A program made the translations under genes and the position numbers. From the NCBI GenBank assembly GCA_014871385.1, contig CM026422.1, positions 10,416,896-10,480,895 of the forward strand: 64,000 nucleotides of DNA. Direction: 5' to 3'. The notes below the pieces were generated by a model. The model was not told the origin of the DNA. It did no database searches and was given only the letters and a program-made list of their open reading frames with translations. Shown one piece after another: positions 35,673-47,000 of this stretch. Origin of the DNA: Ceratodon purpureus (lineage: Eukaryota > Streptophyta > Bryopsida > Pseudoditrichales > Ditrichaceae). Every line of letters begins with the position of its first letter. Positions within the stretch are counted from its first letter, which is position 1.

Positions 35673-38600
35673 ATGGCCACGCCGAAGAGTATGACCCCGC
35701 CAACTTCTGAATTTGATTCCCAGTCCTCAAAGGCCGGGAGTACACAGAATCCAGAGAAACCCAGGCTCTCGGAAGTCGATGTCCAGATACTTGCAAACAT
35801 CGAAAGATCGGTTCAAAATCCACCCGAGGGTCCATTTGGGACAAGAGATCTGACATGGACGCCGGAATTCAGAGCACGCCGTGGGAAGCATGGTCGTGAT
35901 TGTGTTGTTCAGCAATGTTACATCCCTGCAACACGTATACAAGATTTCATTGCTGGAGTTCAGAGCGGGAAAGAGGGGACCCAATGCGTGTTCCGGGAGA
36001 CGAAGGAAAATCATAAGCGGGGGGAGGATGCGAAGGAGGGACCGCGAACTCCTCTCGATTTTGCAAGGTAAGCTCATAACAGACAGCACTGACTCTTGGG
36101 TTTAGGGTTCCCTCATTGAGTGTCACAGGCTAATGTGCTTCATTTCTATGTAGATGGCATTGCGAGTATGGTCCCGAAGATTATTCTGGGATAGTGAAAA
36201 CTATATCCTTAGAACTCCTACCCAGAGCTCGCAAAAAGTTGACTATTGTAAAGGTCACCTCAGCAACTGAGGAAGGACTTGCGAAGAAGTCCCCCGCAAT
36301 GAAGCGGCCGAAGAGGAAGGCGCCACGGAAGTTCAAGCCGAAGCCTACTGTTCCTCTTGACCTGAATGCTATCCCAGAAGTAGAGGAGGAGGAGGGAATC
36401 CCGCAAAAACCGACTCGGAAGCGAGCCCCGCGCAAAAAAATCACACTGTCACGGGACGAAGGTCAGTGTTCCGAGCACGTCACTACGTCGAACGGTGTGC
36501 ATTCCGCTCTTGAGGCCGGCGTATCTGCAGTAGTCCATGACAAATCGATGTGGAATACGACGGGATGTTTGACTGATACCGGCGATGTGGTAGACGCTGC
36601 GGCCCCTTCCGTACTTCTTGCAGATGTCGCAGAATTCCCAGGGCTCACGATGACGGGGTGTCACGGGGAAATAGCAAAATCAACACGCAAGAGAGGCCCT
36701 CGTAAGAAGACCGGAGAGATTCTTCTTCCCTCTCAGTGTTCCAGTGACTCCGTCGGTGACTCCGAAGGTCCTGTACCCTCCACGAAAGTATCGCGAAGAA
36801 GGGCTCCTAGGAAGAAGAAACTTGAGGTCCCACGTGATGTCCCGAATACAGAACCAGTAGTCCATAGCGATGCCGTGGCAAGTGCGGAAGTTTCTCCAAG
36901 TAGGAGGCCTACGTTGCTTGAGCCGCAGCCAAAGGTGGTTCGACAACGTGCCCCTTGGAGGAAGGTTGGGAGCCATACTCATGTCAACGACGGTTCTGAG
37001 ACGAGTGACTGTATTCACAATTCAGAATCTGACTCTGTGCAGCATTCCCAGGTCACTGCTGAGGAAACAGTAGCCAAACCACCCCGTAAACGCGCCCCTA
37101 AAAAGAAGCCGCTCCTTGACCTCAATGAACCACTGCCTGATCCTACGTCCCCCAAGAAGACAGTGAGGAGGAAGTATGTCAAGAAAACCATTGGGAAGAG
37201 TAGTCCCCAGAAAAACAAGGTTTCTGTGTTCCAAGGTATAGGCCCACTACTCACTGCTCTTTGCGCGTCGGCGGAAAGGGAGCCACGCAACGCTAACAGT
37301 GTCACGGAGGAAACACAGGTTATCGACGTAACCGCCCGTACGGGAAACGTAATCGACGGAAGTCTCCTTCCTAGCGAGCGAACGGGGGAACTGGAGAACG
37401 CCGGGCGGGAGACGACCACCACGGCTGGTATGACCGCTCCAATTCCTGGAAGAGAAGATGCCAGTGTCACAGCAGCTACAGCGGCCGAAATTGCTGTATC
37501 AAAAAGTACTGTTCCGGAGGGAGTTGATACAAAGAACGCCAATGCCGGGAATGACCAGAACTCTAAACCTGATCTAGCAGGGCATGACCATAAGGAAGGC
37601 GGCGAGGGAGGGAAAGTGAAGAGGAAGAAAAAGGACCCTCGGGATATCAAGCCTAGAGATTCCAGGAAGAAGTGGGGAATGTCCATCAAGAGAGGCTGTA
37701 CGGCACGTTTCACCGTGAAAGTTCTGTTACACGCACCTCACATAGCTGAAGTGTGCGTCATAGAGGCCCAGCATGTAAACAAAGACGGGGTGGTTGTGCA
37801 CGGCGGTATGAAATTCGGTGATCGTGGTTGCTTCGCCGCGCGACTCTCTCCGACAATTCGGAAATTTGTTGATGACTGCTTGCACGAGGGCTACACGGTT
37901 CACCAAATCATGAAGAAGCACCTGAAGTTTTTGCGCAAATGGGAGTCAGAGGGTGGGGTTATCACTCGGGACTTGTTGATAACACCGAAGGACGTTCGGA
38001 ACATTGCACGGAAGCATGCTAAGGAAACATACATGCTAGACTCGAACGACGCACAAAGTGTGCGTATGTGGGTTCAGAGAAATCCTGATAAGGTTTTCCA
38101 TTACACGGAGACTAATCAGGCAAGCCCCGTGCAAGTCGAAGGCCTGTTAAACGGTGACAATATCCCCTTCACTATCGGAATACAGACGCCATGGCAAAGG
38201 AAGATGATGGCCCAGTATGGTCATGGTGGCGGTATCTCCATTGACGCCACTTTCGGGACAAACGATAAAAAGGTATTCCAGTCCCCTGTAACATTGTTGT
38301 ATATGAGACTATCACTTCGTACATTGATAGGAGTACCTCGTGACACTGTAAATGCTTTAGTGTCTCACAGGAAGTATGGCTGTGCAGTTTCCCTTATACA
38401 CCTTGATGGTCTTCGACGAATGGCATCAGGGCATCCCCGTGGCGTGGGTCCTAACATCGCGTTGCGCTGAGCCGGACTTGACCCCGTGGATGGGATCGCT
38501 GAACACTCGGATGAGACAAGAATGTCCTCACTGGAGTCCTTCTGCGTTTATTGTGGACTGCGCACAGGGCGAAATCAACGCAATCACGTACGTCCTATAC

Positions 38601-39904
38601 CATTACTGTATAAAATTCCTGTTTGGATGACTGTCACCATGACCCAGTAATATGTGCCTGTGTCACGACGTGAACCTTTTACGGAACACTGATTAATCTA
38701 ATATGTACGCGGTTTCTCTGGCATGCACAGGGAGGTTTGGCCCCGAATTCCTATCTTCTTATGTCTCTGGCATGTTAGACGTGCATGGCAAAAGCACTCC
38801 TGTTATAAAATTAAGGACACAACGCGGAGGGCTGAAGTTCTGCGTGAATTAGGGCTCATGATGTACGACCGCACCTCACCGTCGGGGTCCGCATGTGGAA
38901 CTTGGGCGAAAGATAAACTGGAAGCTCTGAGTAAGAAATATCCAAGGGAGAAAGACTTCTGGAATTACATGGAGACTCAGTGGCTAAACAAGGTCCACAT
39001 GTGGGTCGTGGGGTACCGGAACCTGCCCTACGCTGGCCAGGATACTAATGCGGCTATCGAAGGTTACCATGGGTTCCTTAAAGCAGTTCTGAAGTCCGAG
39101 AGGAGTCGCATGGTTGGTAGGCGTGTCGACTGGAGCATTACATGTCTGACTGAAGATGTCCATGACCACTTTTGGTACAAGGGCCTACGTAAGGAGAGTG
39201 GGTTCGTTGATAATAAAAAAATGCAGGACTTTGCCGTCTCTGCAATTACGAAGGCCCGATTGATTCCGGACTCCGACGTGTTGCTGAATCAGTCACCGGG
39301 CAATTGTGCACTTGTAACATCAACATCAGACAGGGATGTTCGATATGTGGTTCATAACCCCGGGGAGGAGTGGGCCGGTTGCAGTTGCCCATGGGCAGCA
39401 TGCGGCAATATTTGTAAACACTTGGTGAAGGTTCTATTAATGATTCGTCCTGATATTGCAGAGGGAACGATAGCTCGTTTCTGTGGCAGGCAGGTTGGAA
39501 ATGTACAAGGAGGTATGCAGCACGTTTTGGATCCAAGTATGGTCAGTGATCATACCGACTACTTTCCTTCGCCGGCATCCACTCCGAAGCCCACTCCTGT
39601 CAAGAAATCGGTACATGTTAAGGACGTCGCTGATACTCTGCGGCAGTTGGTGGTTGACTTGACTGAAGACGTTTCAGGAGACCCCGTGCTTATGGATCAT
39701 CTTGTCGCGGAACTCAACCTGGTTGTAGGGAGAATTCGATCGCTGAAGGCAGAACTTCGCACCGGAACTGTGCATCCTTTGGTGGATTCACCAGTGTTAC
39801 GAACTGTTAACGACGGAAGGGGTTTCAGTTTAATCCGGGATAAGGATTTCCTAGAGCGTGGAGGAAAGAGGGTTTCAAGATGCTTGAGGATGTCTGGGTT
39901 CTAG
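35673..39904 (+). CDS. MULE transposase with basic RAPRKK repeats and SWIM zinc finger, about 1295 aa
   Basis: Exons 35673-36067, 36154-38272, 38388-38587 and 38731-39904 join in phase. The ATG at 35673 has context TCCATGGCC. The N-terminus carries Cys/His pairs (RDCVVQQCYIP, RWHCEYGPED). Residues ~150-480 hold at least six basic motifs such as KRAPRKK, KRGPRKK, RRAPRKK, RQRAPWRK and KRAPKKK, spaced ~35-60 residues apart in acidic, Ser-rich linkers, reminiscent of AT-hook arrays. A GCTARF...QHVN segment precedes the MULE catalytic core: D near 828 (SIDATFGTN), D near 895 (FIVDCAQGEINAI), E near 1015 (AIEGYHGFLK). The SWIM finger is CSC...GNICKH (about 1121-1135). All catalytic residues are present. 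The product should bind element ends and catalyse cut-and-paste transposition in the nucleus. Confidence 0.92.
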
Positions 39905-40142
39905 TGAAATGACAGAGGCAGATCAATCCTGACCTGCCAATTACTATCATCAAGTTAACATAACATCGGATTAATACTATCGTATGTGTAACGATACTAT
40001 AGTGACACTGCCTCGTGACACTAGGTACAGATACCGGGTATCGGATTTATGAGGGTACCTCAATCGTTCCACTAACGGACTATATAAGTCATACAGTATT
40101 TCGGTGTTTGGCACTCTGATAGACTCGTTAGTGTGTGCCGTC

Positions 40143-40556
40143 ATGGTCGCCGATAGTGTAGTCGATCTTGAGAGAGAGGTTGAAGAATTCCTCCTAACCT
40201 GGAGTTCCTCTACACCGACGGAAGAGGGGATTGTGCCAAGGGATCCAGGTACACCGTGTTCCGCGCAAGGGGGTGATTCTTCACAGCAGATCATAGACAT
40301 GGTGGAGCAGCTCCATCCTGACGATGTGGAGGTACGTCCGGAGCACCGCATGGGAAGACGTCACCGACGAGGTGGAGCACTACAGCGAGACACTGGAAGA
40401 GCGAGTCACCCATTTAGGGTCAGAGAACGTAGTGTGGTTCGTGCTTCTGCCTTAAGAGCATATGCCGGTTCTTATGCTGCAGAACTGAAGGCCACATGGC
40501 CTGCAAGGTACTGGAAGGTGAAAGAAAGCATGGACAGACTCTGGAGACGTCTTTAG
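40143..40556 (+). CDS. Small MULE accessory ORF of unknown function, 137 aa
   Basis: The ATG in GTCATGGTCG (40143) opens a frame lying 238 bp after the transposase stop. The product starts with an acidic helix (VVDLEREVEEFL), continues with a Ser/Thr/Pro linker, and ends basic (RMGRRHRRGG, then YWKVKESMDRLWRRL). No domain is recognised. Two GTGACAC motifs lie just upstream (40002, 40015). A DNA- or nucleic-acid-binding accessory role is possible from the charge but not shown. Confidence 0.5.
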   Translation: MVADSVVDLEREVEEFLLTWSSSTPTEEGIVPRDPGTPCSAQGGDSSQQIIDMVEQLHPDDVEVRPEHRMGRRHRRGGALQRDTGRASHPFRVRERSVVRASALRAYAGSYAAELKATWPARYWKVKESMDRLWRRL

Positions 40557-41029
40557 TTTAGGTTTTCGTAATCCTCTTGTATCACGGTTTATGAGGACAT
40601 GGAATAAAGTTGTTCCCTTTTTCTCCATTTCCTTTTGGTGTACTAGGTCCTGACTAGACTGGGCACATGAAAGTATATGTAGTGTCACGAAATCACTGAA
40701 CAGTAAGGGGGAAACATTTATAAAAAATGTATATACCTTGTCAAAGCCCGTAGGTGACGATCTGCCCTGACCATCCGATTCCCTTGAATTCACGACAGTG
40801 AGGAGATGTGTCGTGGAGTTCACTGTCGCGAGAATGAGTGAGTGACTCTGACACAGTCAGTGTCACGGCAGATGGGACGTTCCGATCAAGTCCTTCTTAC
40901 GTTCGATTACGCCTGTGATGCGGTTTTAGGTACCTTCGTGGTGACGCCACGTACTGCGTTCTCATAAAGGAAGCTGGGGTTTGCGTCTTTCTCCCTTTCT
41001 TTCCCGAGTTCTTACTTCATTGCGCCGCG

Positions 41030-41428
41030 ATGGAGTCTACTGATGATACGCCTTCGTTACGAGTTACCGCATTGTCGATGTTGTGGTTTCCGGTAGTCAT
41101 AGGCTGGACATTTCTTCTCCTGAAGATCACAGTGTGGGTTCTACATTTCCTTGAGCGTCGGCAAGGTGAAGAGGTCCCGTCTGTGACGGCTATGGTTATT
41201 GCAGGGAGAGAACATGATTCGGGGGGCGTCCCAGTGACACTAACTGAGGTCAGACTGTGTCGAGGTCCGGGTTCTTCCACGACGGCTTTGGATGACGATG
41301 GTGGATCAGATGGCGTGGGTGAGATTGAATTATGGGACAACGCGACGACAAACAGCATCTGGGAGGAGTTCTACGGGGGCATGGGCGAAGAAGCTCTCGA
41401 CAATTTGAGCGACTACAGCCCTAGGTAG
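41030..41428 (+). CDS. Small MULE ORF with one predicted transmembrane segment, 132 aa
   Basis: The ATG in GCGATGGAGTC has a strong initiation context. Residues ~13-38 are hydrophobic and aromatic (ALSMLWFPVVIGWTFLLLK and on), followed by ERR, fitting a signal-anchor or single-pass membrane protein with the C-terminus possibly cytosolic. The rest is acidic and Ser/Gly rich (DDDGGSDGVGEIELWDN, EEALDNLSDYS). I do not recognise it. A membrane protein is unexpected cargo for a DNA transposon; it may be a captured host fragment or a fortuitous frame. Confidence 0.5.
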   Translation: MESTDDTPSLRVTALSMLWFPVVIGWTFLLLKITVWVLHFLERRQGEEVPSVTAMVIAGREHDSGGVPVTLTEVRLCRGPGSSTTALDDDGGSDGVGEIELWDNATTNSIWEEFYGGMGEEALDNLSDYSPR

Positions 41429-44016
41429 GATTTAGGGCTGCTTCTGCAGCGGTCGTCGGGACTATATGTTTTTACAGAGGATTATGTAGTTCAGGATTAT
41501 GTAGTTGAGGATCGTAAACATTTCAGTGAAACTCCCTATGTTTTACACTTTCAGTGGTCTCCACTGGAATACCGTGACGCTGCTGTGTGCAAGTGTATAT
41601 AAGAATAGTTATTTTCCGATGGATGTTAGCGGGGATATACTGCAGGTAGAAAGTATGTGGAAGGAGGCCATGAGTACTATGTTATGATCAGTGTACATTG
41701 AAGTGTCACTGAGGAACAATATTTTCATAAATTTTGAACTTTTTATTTCCGCCTTTTCAATATAGGAGGGAGAGGAACATTCAATATTTCAAAGCAAAAA
41801 TTTATCAAATGGGAGAGTATGTATAGGATGTGGGCATTACTTAGTTTAGAATCGTTTCTTTATATTATTTATATTATATATAGATGAATGTTTAAAGATT
41901 ACATTGTTCAGTAGAAAGCCCTTGTTCATTCTAGGCTCGTTATGGACTCAGAAGTAAACATGGACACATCATAGTGTTAACAACACTTAATATAGTACGT
42001 CGTCTACATTTTAGTACATCAAAATCAAATTTCGCCTGTGACGGGAAAATGGACTTCTTTACGTCTTCAACTCTATAATTAAATGCATTCGTAAAAATGA
42101 TTATTATGTTAAAGTTAAAAAGACAAATCCATACGGACGGGAAATATATGATTGAAACGGAGACGGACTGGATGGTTTTAATACATTAGAGAGAACGGTT
42201 GTTAATCCTAAGGGAACAATATGGAAGGGGTAATTTATGAAAATTCAATTTTAAAAACATTGGAAAAGGGCATTTATTATAATAATAACTGGAACAAGTT
42301 GTATACGTATATAAAAAATATAAGGGGTACTGAAATGGTGATACTGATGTAAATAAGTTCCGTACCTTAAGTAGAAAGAAGGAGGGATTCAGGTACATGG
42401 TCCGTAAGTCCTTAAAAATTAGACAATAATTAGAATGCAAAACAAATGCGTTTGTAGAAGCGAAGAATTAGGATAAGGTTAGTATGCGTAAAAGAAAATC
42501 ATAATCGGCATAAACTACGTTTTATACATTAAATAAAAATTTCTTGAGTAGAAGTTGGGTTTCAAATTTAATTTCAGGTTTTCAATAATTCATCTTCTAC
42601 TTTGTCTTGACTCTTTTGCTTAATTTCACCTGAGTCAAACGAATACAGCACCTATGACTTCACAGAGTATTACCCAGTACAATATTTTTTGAATTCATAA
42701 CGAGTTTTTCTTGCATTTAATAAAGTAATAGGATTCAATTTTTTTAATTTTTTCACGAGAAACGACCTTGGTTTACCTCTGACGAATGACGTATTTTTTT
42801 TTTGGGGATAATTGAAAGGCATATAAGACCTCCAAAATAGTACGGATTATATAAATTTTTCTCTTCAAATATTCTTATGCAACAACTATATGGTTGAAGA
42901 TATGGCAAGGCCAAAATTAAATTGTAAAACGAATGTGTTTGTTGAAGGGACTAATTCGAAGACGGGTATCATTCGGAAAGAAATTGTGTAAAGGGCACGA
43001 ACTAAGGAGGACGTTACATGAGAAAGGAAGTCAAGAATAAATAAATTAATATAAAATGCATTTATAAGAATTACGAGGAGAGATTGCGCTCCATTCGTTG
43101 GTTGATAAAAACATAAGAATGTTTAAAAATGGCAATCAGACATGACTTGTTTTCAAAATGAGTAATACATATTCAATCTTCTGGGATTATGGTACTTTAT
43201 TTTCTGTACAAAATTAATATGGATTAATTTAAATTGAAATGAGTCTTAGGTGAAAAAGATGATGACATAAATTATTCTGCCCGAAATTGATATACAGTTG
43301 AACCTACCAGTGCAATGTATATTGTGCATTTCGTATTCTATAGCACTGTAGTCAAGATCGGCGCTGAATTATTACTTGGTGTTACATGTCATGGACCTAA
43401 TGCCTTTGTTTCGGTTCATTCCATACTGAACTCAGAAAATCCGCAAAGTATACAAAAAACGTTCTTATGCAAAAGAGCTAAGTGCCGGGGAATTCATAGA
43501 AGTCCAACCCGGAAATATAAAGAAATACAACTGCGGTAGAAAGGGCATACGGGAGTGGAAGGCATGCTTTAAATCACTTTGGATGCAATTCTGGAATTAT
43601 ACTACAATATTTTCTAAAGCAACACAAACAGCTTGTGAGATGGTAGTACTTGATGCACTGCCTACTGAGAACTGCCTCAATCCCAGTATCACAGTACGCT
43701 TTCTCTTATAATTCCGTTGTACTACGAGGCTGCGGAATCCATGTTCTGTTTCTTAGAGTCTTATGAGTAACATGCAGTCGTTTCTGGTTGCCACAGTAGA
43801 GTTCCAAAATAAAATCTAACAATGTCACTGGGTTCAGCGAGATATGTTAAACCCTGCCTACGTCCTCTGTTCTGTACCATAAGAGGATGGAACCATGATC
43901 CCTTAACACCCTCTACGTGTTCAGACTATTGTAATTAACACAACCCTGTACAGAGTGGCTGGTGCAGCCGCACATCGTTCTGCATTCCATCCGTGGTGAC
44001 TGCTGTGACACTGAAT
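41429..44016. other. AT-rich centre of the MULE between convergent genes
   Basis: No supported gene lies here; base composition falls sharply compared with the flanking element genes. The two main genes converge on this stretch, so it should contain their 3' ends and polyadenylation signals. One GTGTCAC motif is at 41703 and one GTGACAC at 44005; the stretch between has none, in contrast to the rest of the element. It may be a nested insertion or filler DNA. Confidence 0.55.
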
Positions 44017-47000
44017 TCACGATTCGTCGCTGGAGACTTCCGGAGCCACAGCCCTCTTAGATGCTCGAGTGACCCTCGGCACAGGGGGGGGAGCTCCGTC
44101 CATCAGTAAGCCACTGTCATCGCCGTCTGATGCATTTTTAGGTAGCAGCTGGCAAAATGGGGCCGCGTAACGAGTATCCCTGCTTGTGGGGTCGAGCTCC
44201 CGAGCGAACAAGACCAGCATCTCCTTGTTCATCTGCACCGCTGTGTGTGGTTTGAGGAATTCACCGGTCTGTTGTACTCCTCCAGCTGCAGAGTCCCCTG
44301 TACGGAACTGTCGTGACACACAAGACACGGAAACTATTAGATCCAAAACAGTGTCACGAGACGCGTGTTCATGAAGATCGACCAAACCGTTAGAATGGGG
44401 GGCAACTTCTGCACACCTTAAGATATAAAAGGATGTTACGAATGCACACGTGACCACACTCGTTGTTTCCAAGTTGCTGAAACACTGTGATGGGGGAAAG
44501 GTCCTCAACTGGATACTCCTCGACGCCTCGGAGACACTGCCAAGCTGCAGACATCCACCTCACGAACTCCGAGTGTTTGCCTTTTGGGTGGTGCGCAACT
44601 CCGGTGGCTGAATCCAAGTGAAAGACTCGATTTGACTGGAATATCAATACGGACCAATGACCCTCACAGACCCAGGGTATAATGATCTCCTTCACCTCAT
44701 CGACCTCCACTCCGGGCGGTGGCTGAAAGTAATCCTTCGCAAGCTTCTGTAGAGTCTTCGTACCAGAGATGACTGCCTCAAGGAGGGCACTTACCCGGGA
44801 ACTCACTATATGAATCTCACGACGCCTCTGCTCTGGATACGCCATGTATACTCTAGAGAATACAAAGTCCACAATGTCGTTCCCCAGTCGGGATTTAGCC
44901 TTTGTCAGTTCGCGAATGGCCTTGTGCCTCACTTCAACCTCTTTGCCACAGTGGTTGTAGAAGACTGTCTCTGGCCTACGGGATGAACCCTCGCCCACAG
45001 TAGGCACAGCTTTCAGTAGTGTATCAAGTCGAAGGTCGTCGTACACCTGTGGGAGACTATGCTGACTGAATCTCGAAGCATCTAGAATGCTACAATCCCC
45101 AGATGCACTGTCAAGTGTCCCTTCCGAGTGCTCTCCCTGCCCTGATGGCAGTACTGTCCCCTGCCCTTTCAGCACGACAGTGTTACAGAGGTCGTGGACG
45201 GGTCGAGACAGCCTGACTAACTGGTGGACCGTCTCCATGTCGCTCTCCATATCGAAGAGAGCAACCAAATTCTTCGATGTAGAGTCTGGTCCATCACGAG
45301 CATGGTCCCCCCCTGCACTTGATCCGCTTTCAGGCAACACCCCCCTAGGAGGTGTTTTTGACGTCATCGAACCACTACCGTCCATCCACTGAGACAAGCT
45401 GTAGACGAACTGTGACTCCTGTGGTGGAATGTCGTCCACTACATGCGCCCCCCTAACAACCTGCGTGACAGTTATCAGAGGTTCAGTGTCCTTCGTTGTT
45501 ACCTCACTCTCCAACACTTCCATGATTTCGGGAAAAATCGGAGTCGCGCCATGTCCCTCCTCCTGGCCCCTGTCCGTTGAAGCTCCTGGAGCCGCTGTTC
45601 CATCCTCCGGTCCATGCAGTGTCACCGCCGAAGTTCCACTGTGTGGGCCCTCTGAAGAGTGTAGAGTGTTTTCCGGTTTCAGAGCAACGTATCCAGTCTT
45701 GATGGGACTGACCAGGGCATACGGGTTGTCCTCCACATTCCCCCCCGCAACTATGCTTTCCTCCTTCGGACTACTCTCCTCGAGAGCACTCGTGACACTG
45801 CATACCATGTGAGCAGGTTGAGCTCGCTGTGCCTCCGTCGGTGGATCTGCAGTAGGTAAGCCTTGAGCTCTCTCATCTTCCTGATGTTGTTCCTTGCCCC
45901 CTGCAATCGCTTTGGCACCCGGTGACAGACACATTGGATTCTCGAAGCCCTCATCGGAGTCGCTGCCCTCGTTCCGTTCTTCAGGGGAGCCCTTAACAAC
46001 CCCCCCGATGACTGAATCCGCTTGCGACGCGGACATGGCGAAGGCCACTGACTGCCCCCCATGAACATGATGTCCGGAACATGTTAGGCCGGAGCCCTCA
46101 ATCCTACTCACAGAAGAGATCCACTGGTCTCTGTCTTCCACCTCGACGGCTCCCCCAATGTCACAAGAGGCCTTTAGAATATCTGCCCTCAACTTCGCTA
46201 CGCCCGTACTCCAGGTTGGCGTACTTAGAGACGGGACCCATCCAATATCTCTGTCCTCTCTATATTGTAAAGTCCTGCTCCAATGCTTAGACAGTGACCC
46301 CCACTCCCAATAGTGCACTGTGCACCATGCTTCCTGAAACCGATGCGGATGCTCCGCAGCCAGATCTTGAAGAGCACGCAATTGCACTGATCGGACCCAC
46401 TCCAGGAGCCCTTCCACCAAGGCATCTCCCCTTCCCTGTCTAATTTGGTCGATATCAAGCATTAGCCTGCGATCCAGGGCTGCACCAGTCTCTTCGATCT
46501 CTGCAAAGAGAAAAGGACCTTGTGCCACTAATGTAGACAAGGCCTTTCTTATTTTCGTGTCCTGCGAGCAACTGTCTCGGATGTTGGAGGCTGTAAGACC
46601 GTACATGGGACACGACATCTGCCGGAAAAGTCCATACTCTTGCCAGAAGTAAACCCTCATCAACTGGACCAGGGGACTCGGTTTTCTGCCTTCCACGCGA
46701 TTTAGGGTTAACTTCCATCGCACAACCTTAGATTCGCACTCTGCAATTGGCATACCCCGATGATCAGAACCAGTGTTACAGATTAAACTCATCGTATGTA
46801 TAGGTGAATTAGCAAACATCAACCAATACTTACTGTCGTGGTTCCATGGCAATGCGGGAAGTTCCTCGAAGAAGTGCCTCCGGTCCGCCAATATCCTCCA
46901 GATAGGACACCAATCCCAAATAATCCTCTCCCTCAGACCTGCGTGTTTTTCTCGAAACTCCTCCCTGGCCCTGATTACCTTGGCATTGATTTCCGCCTTC

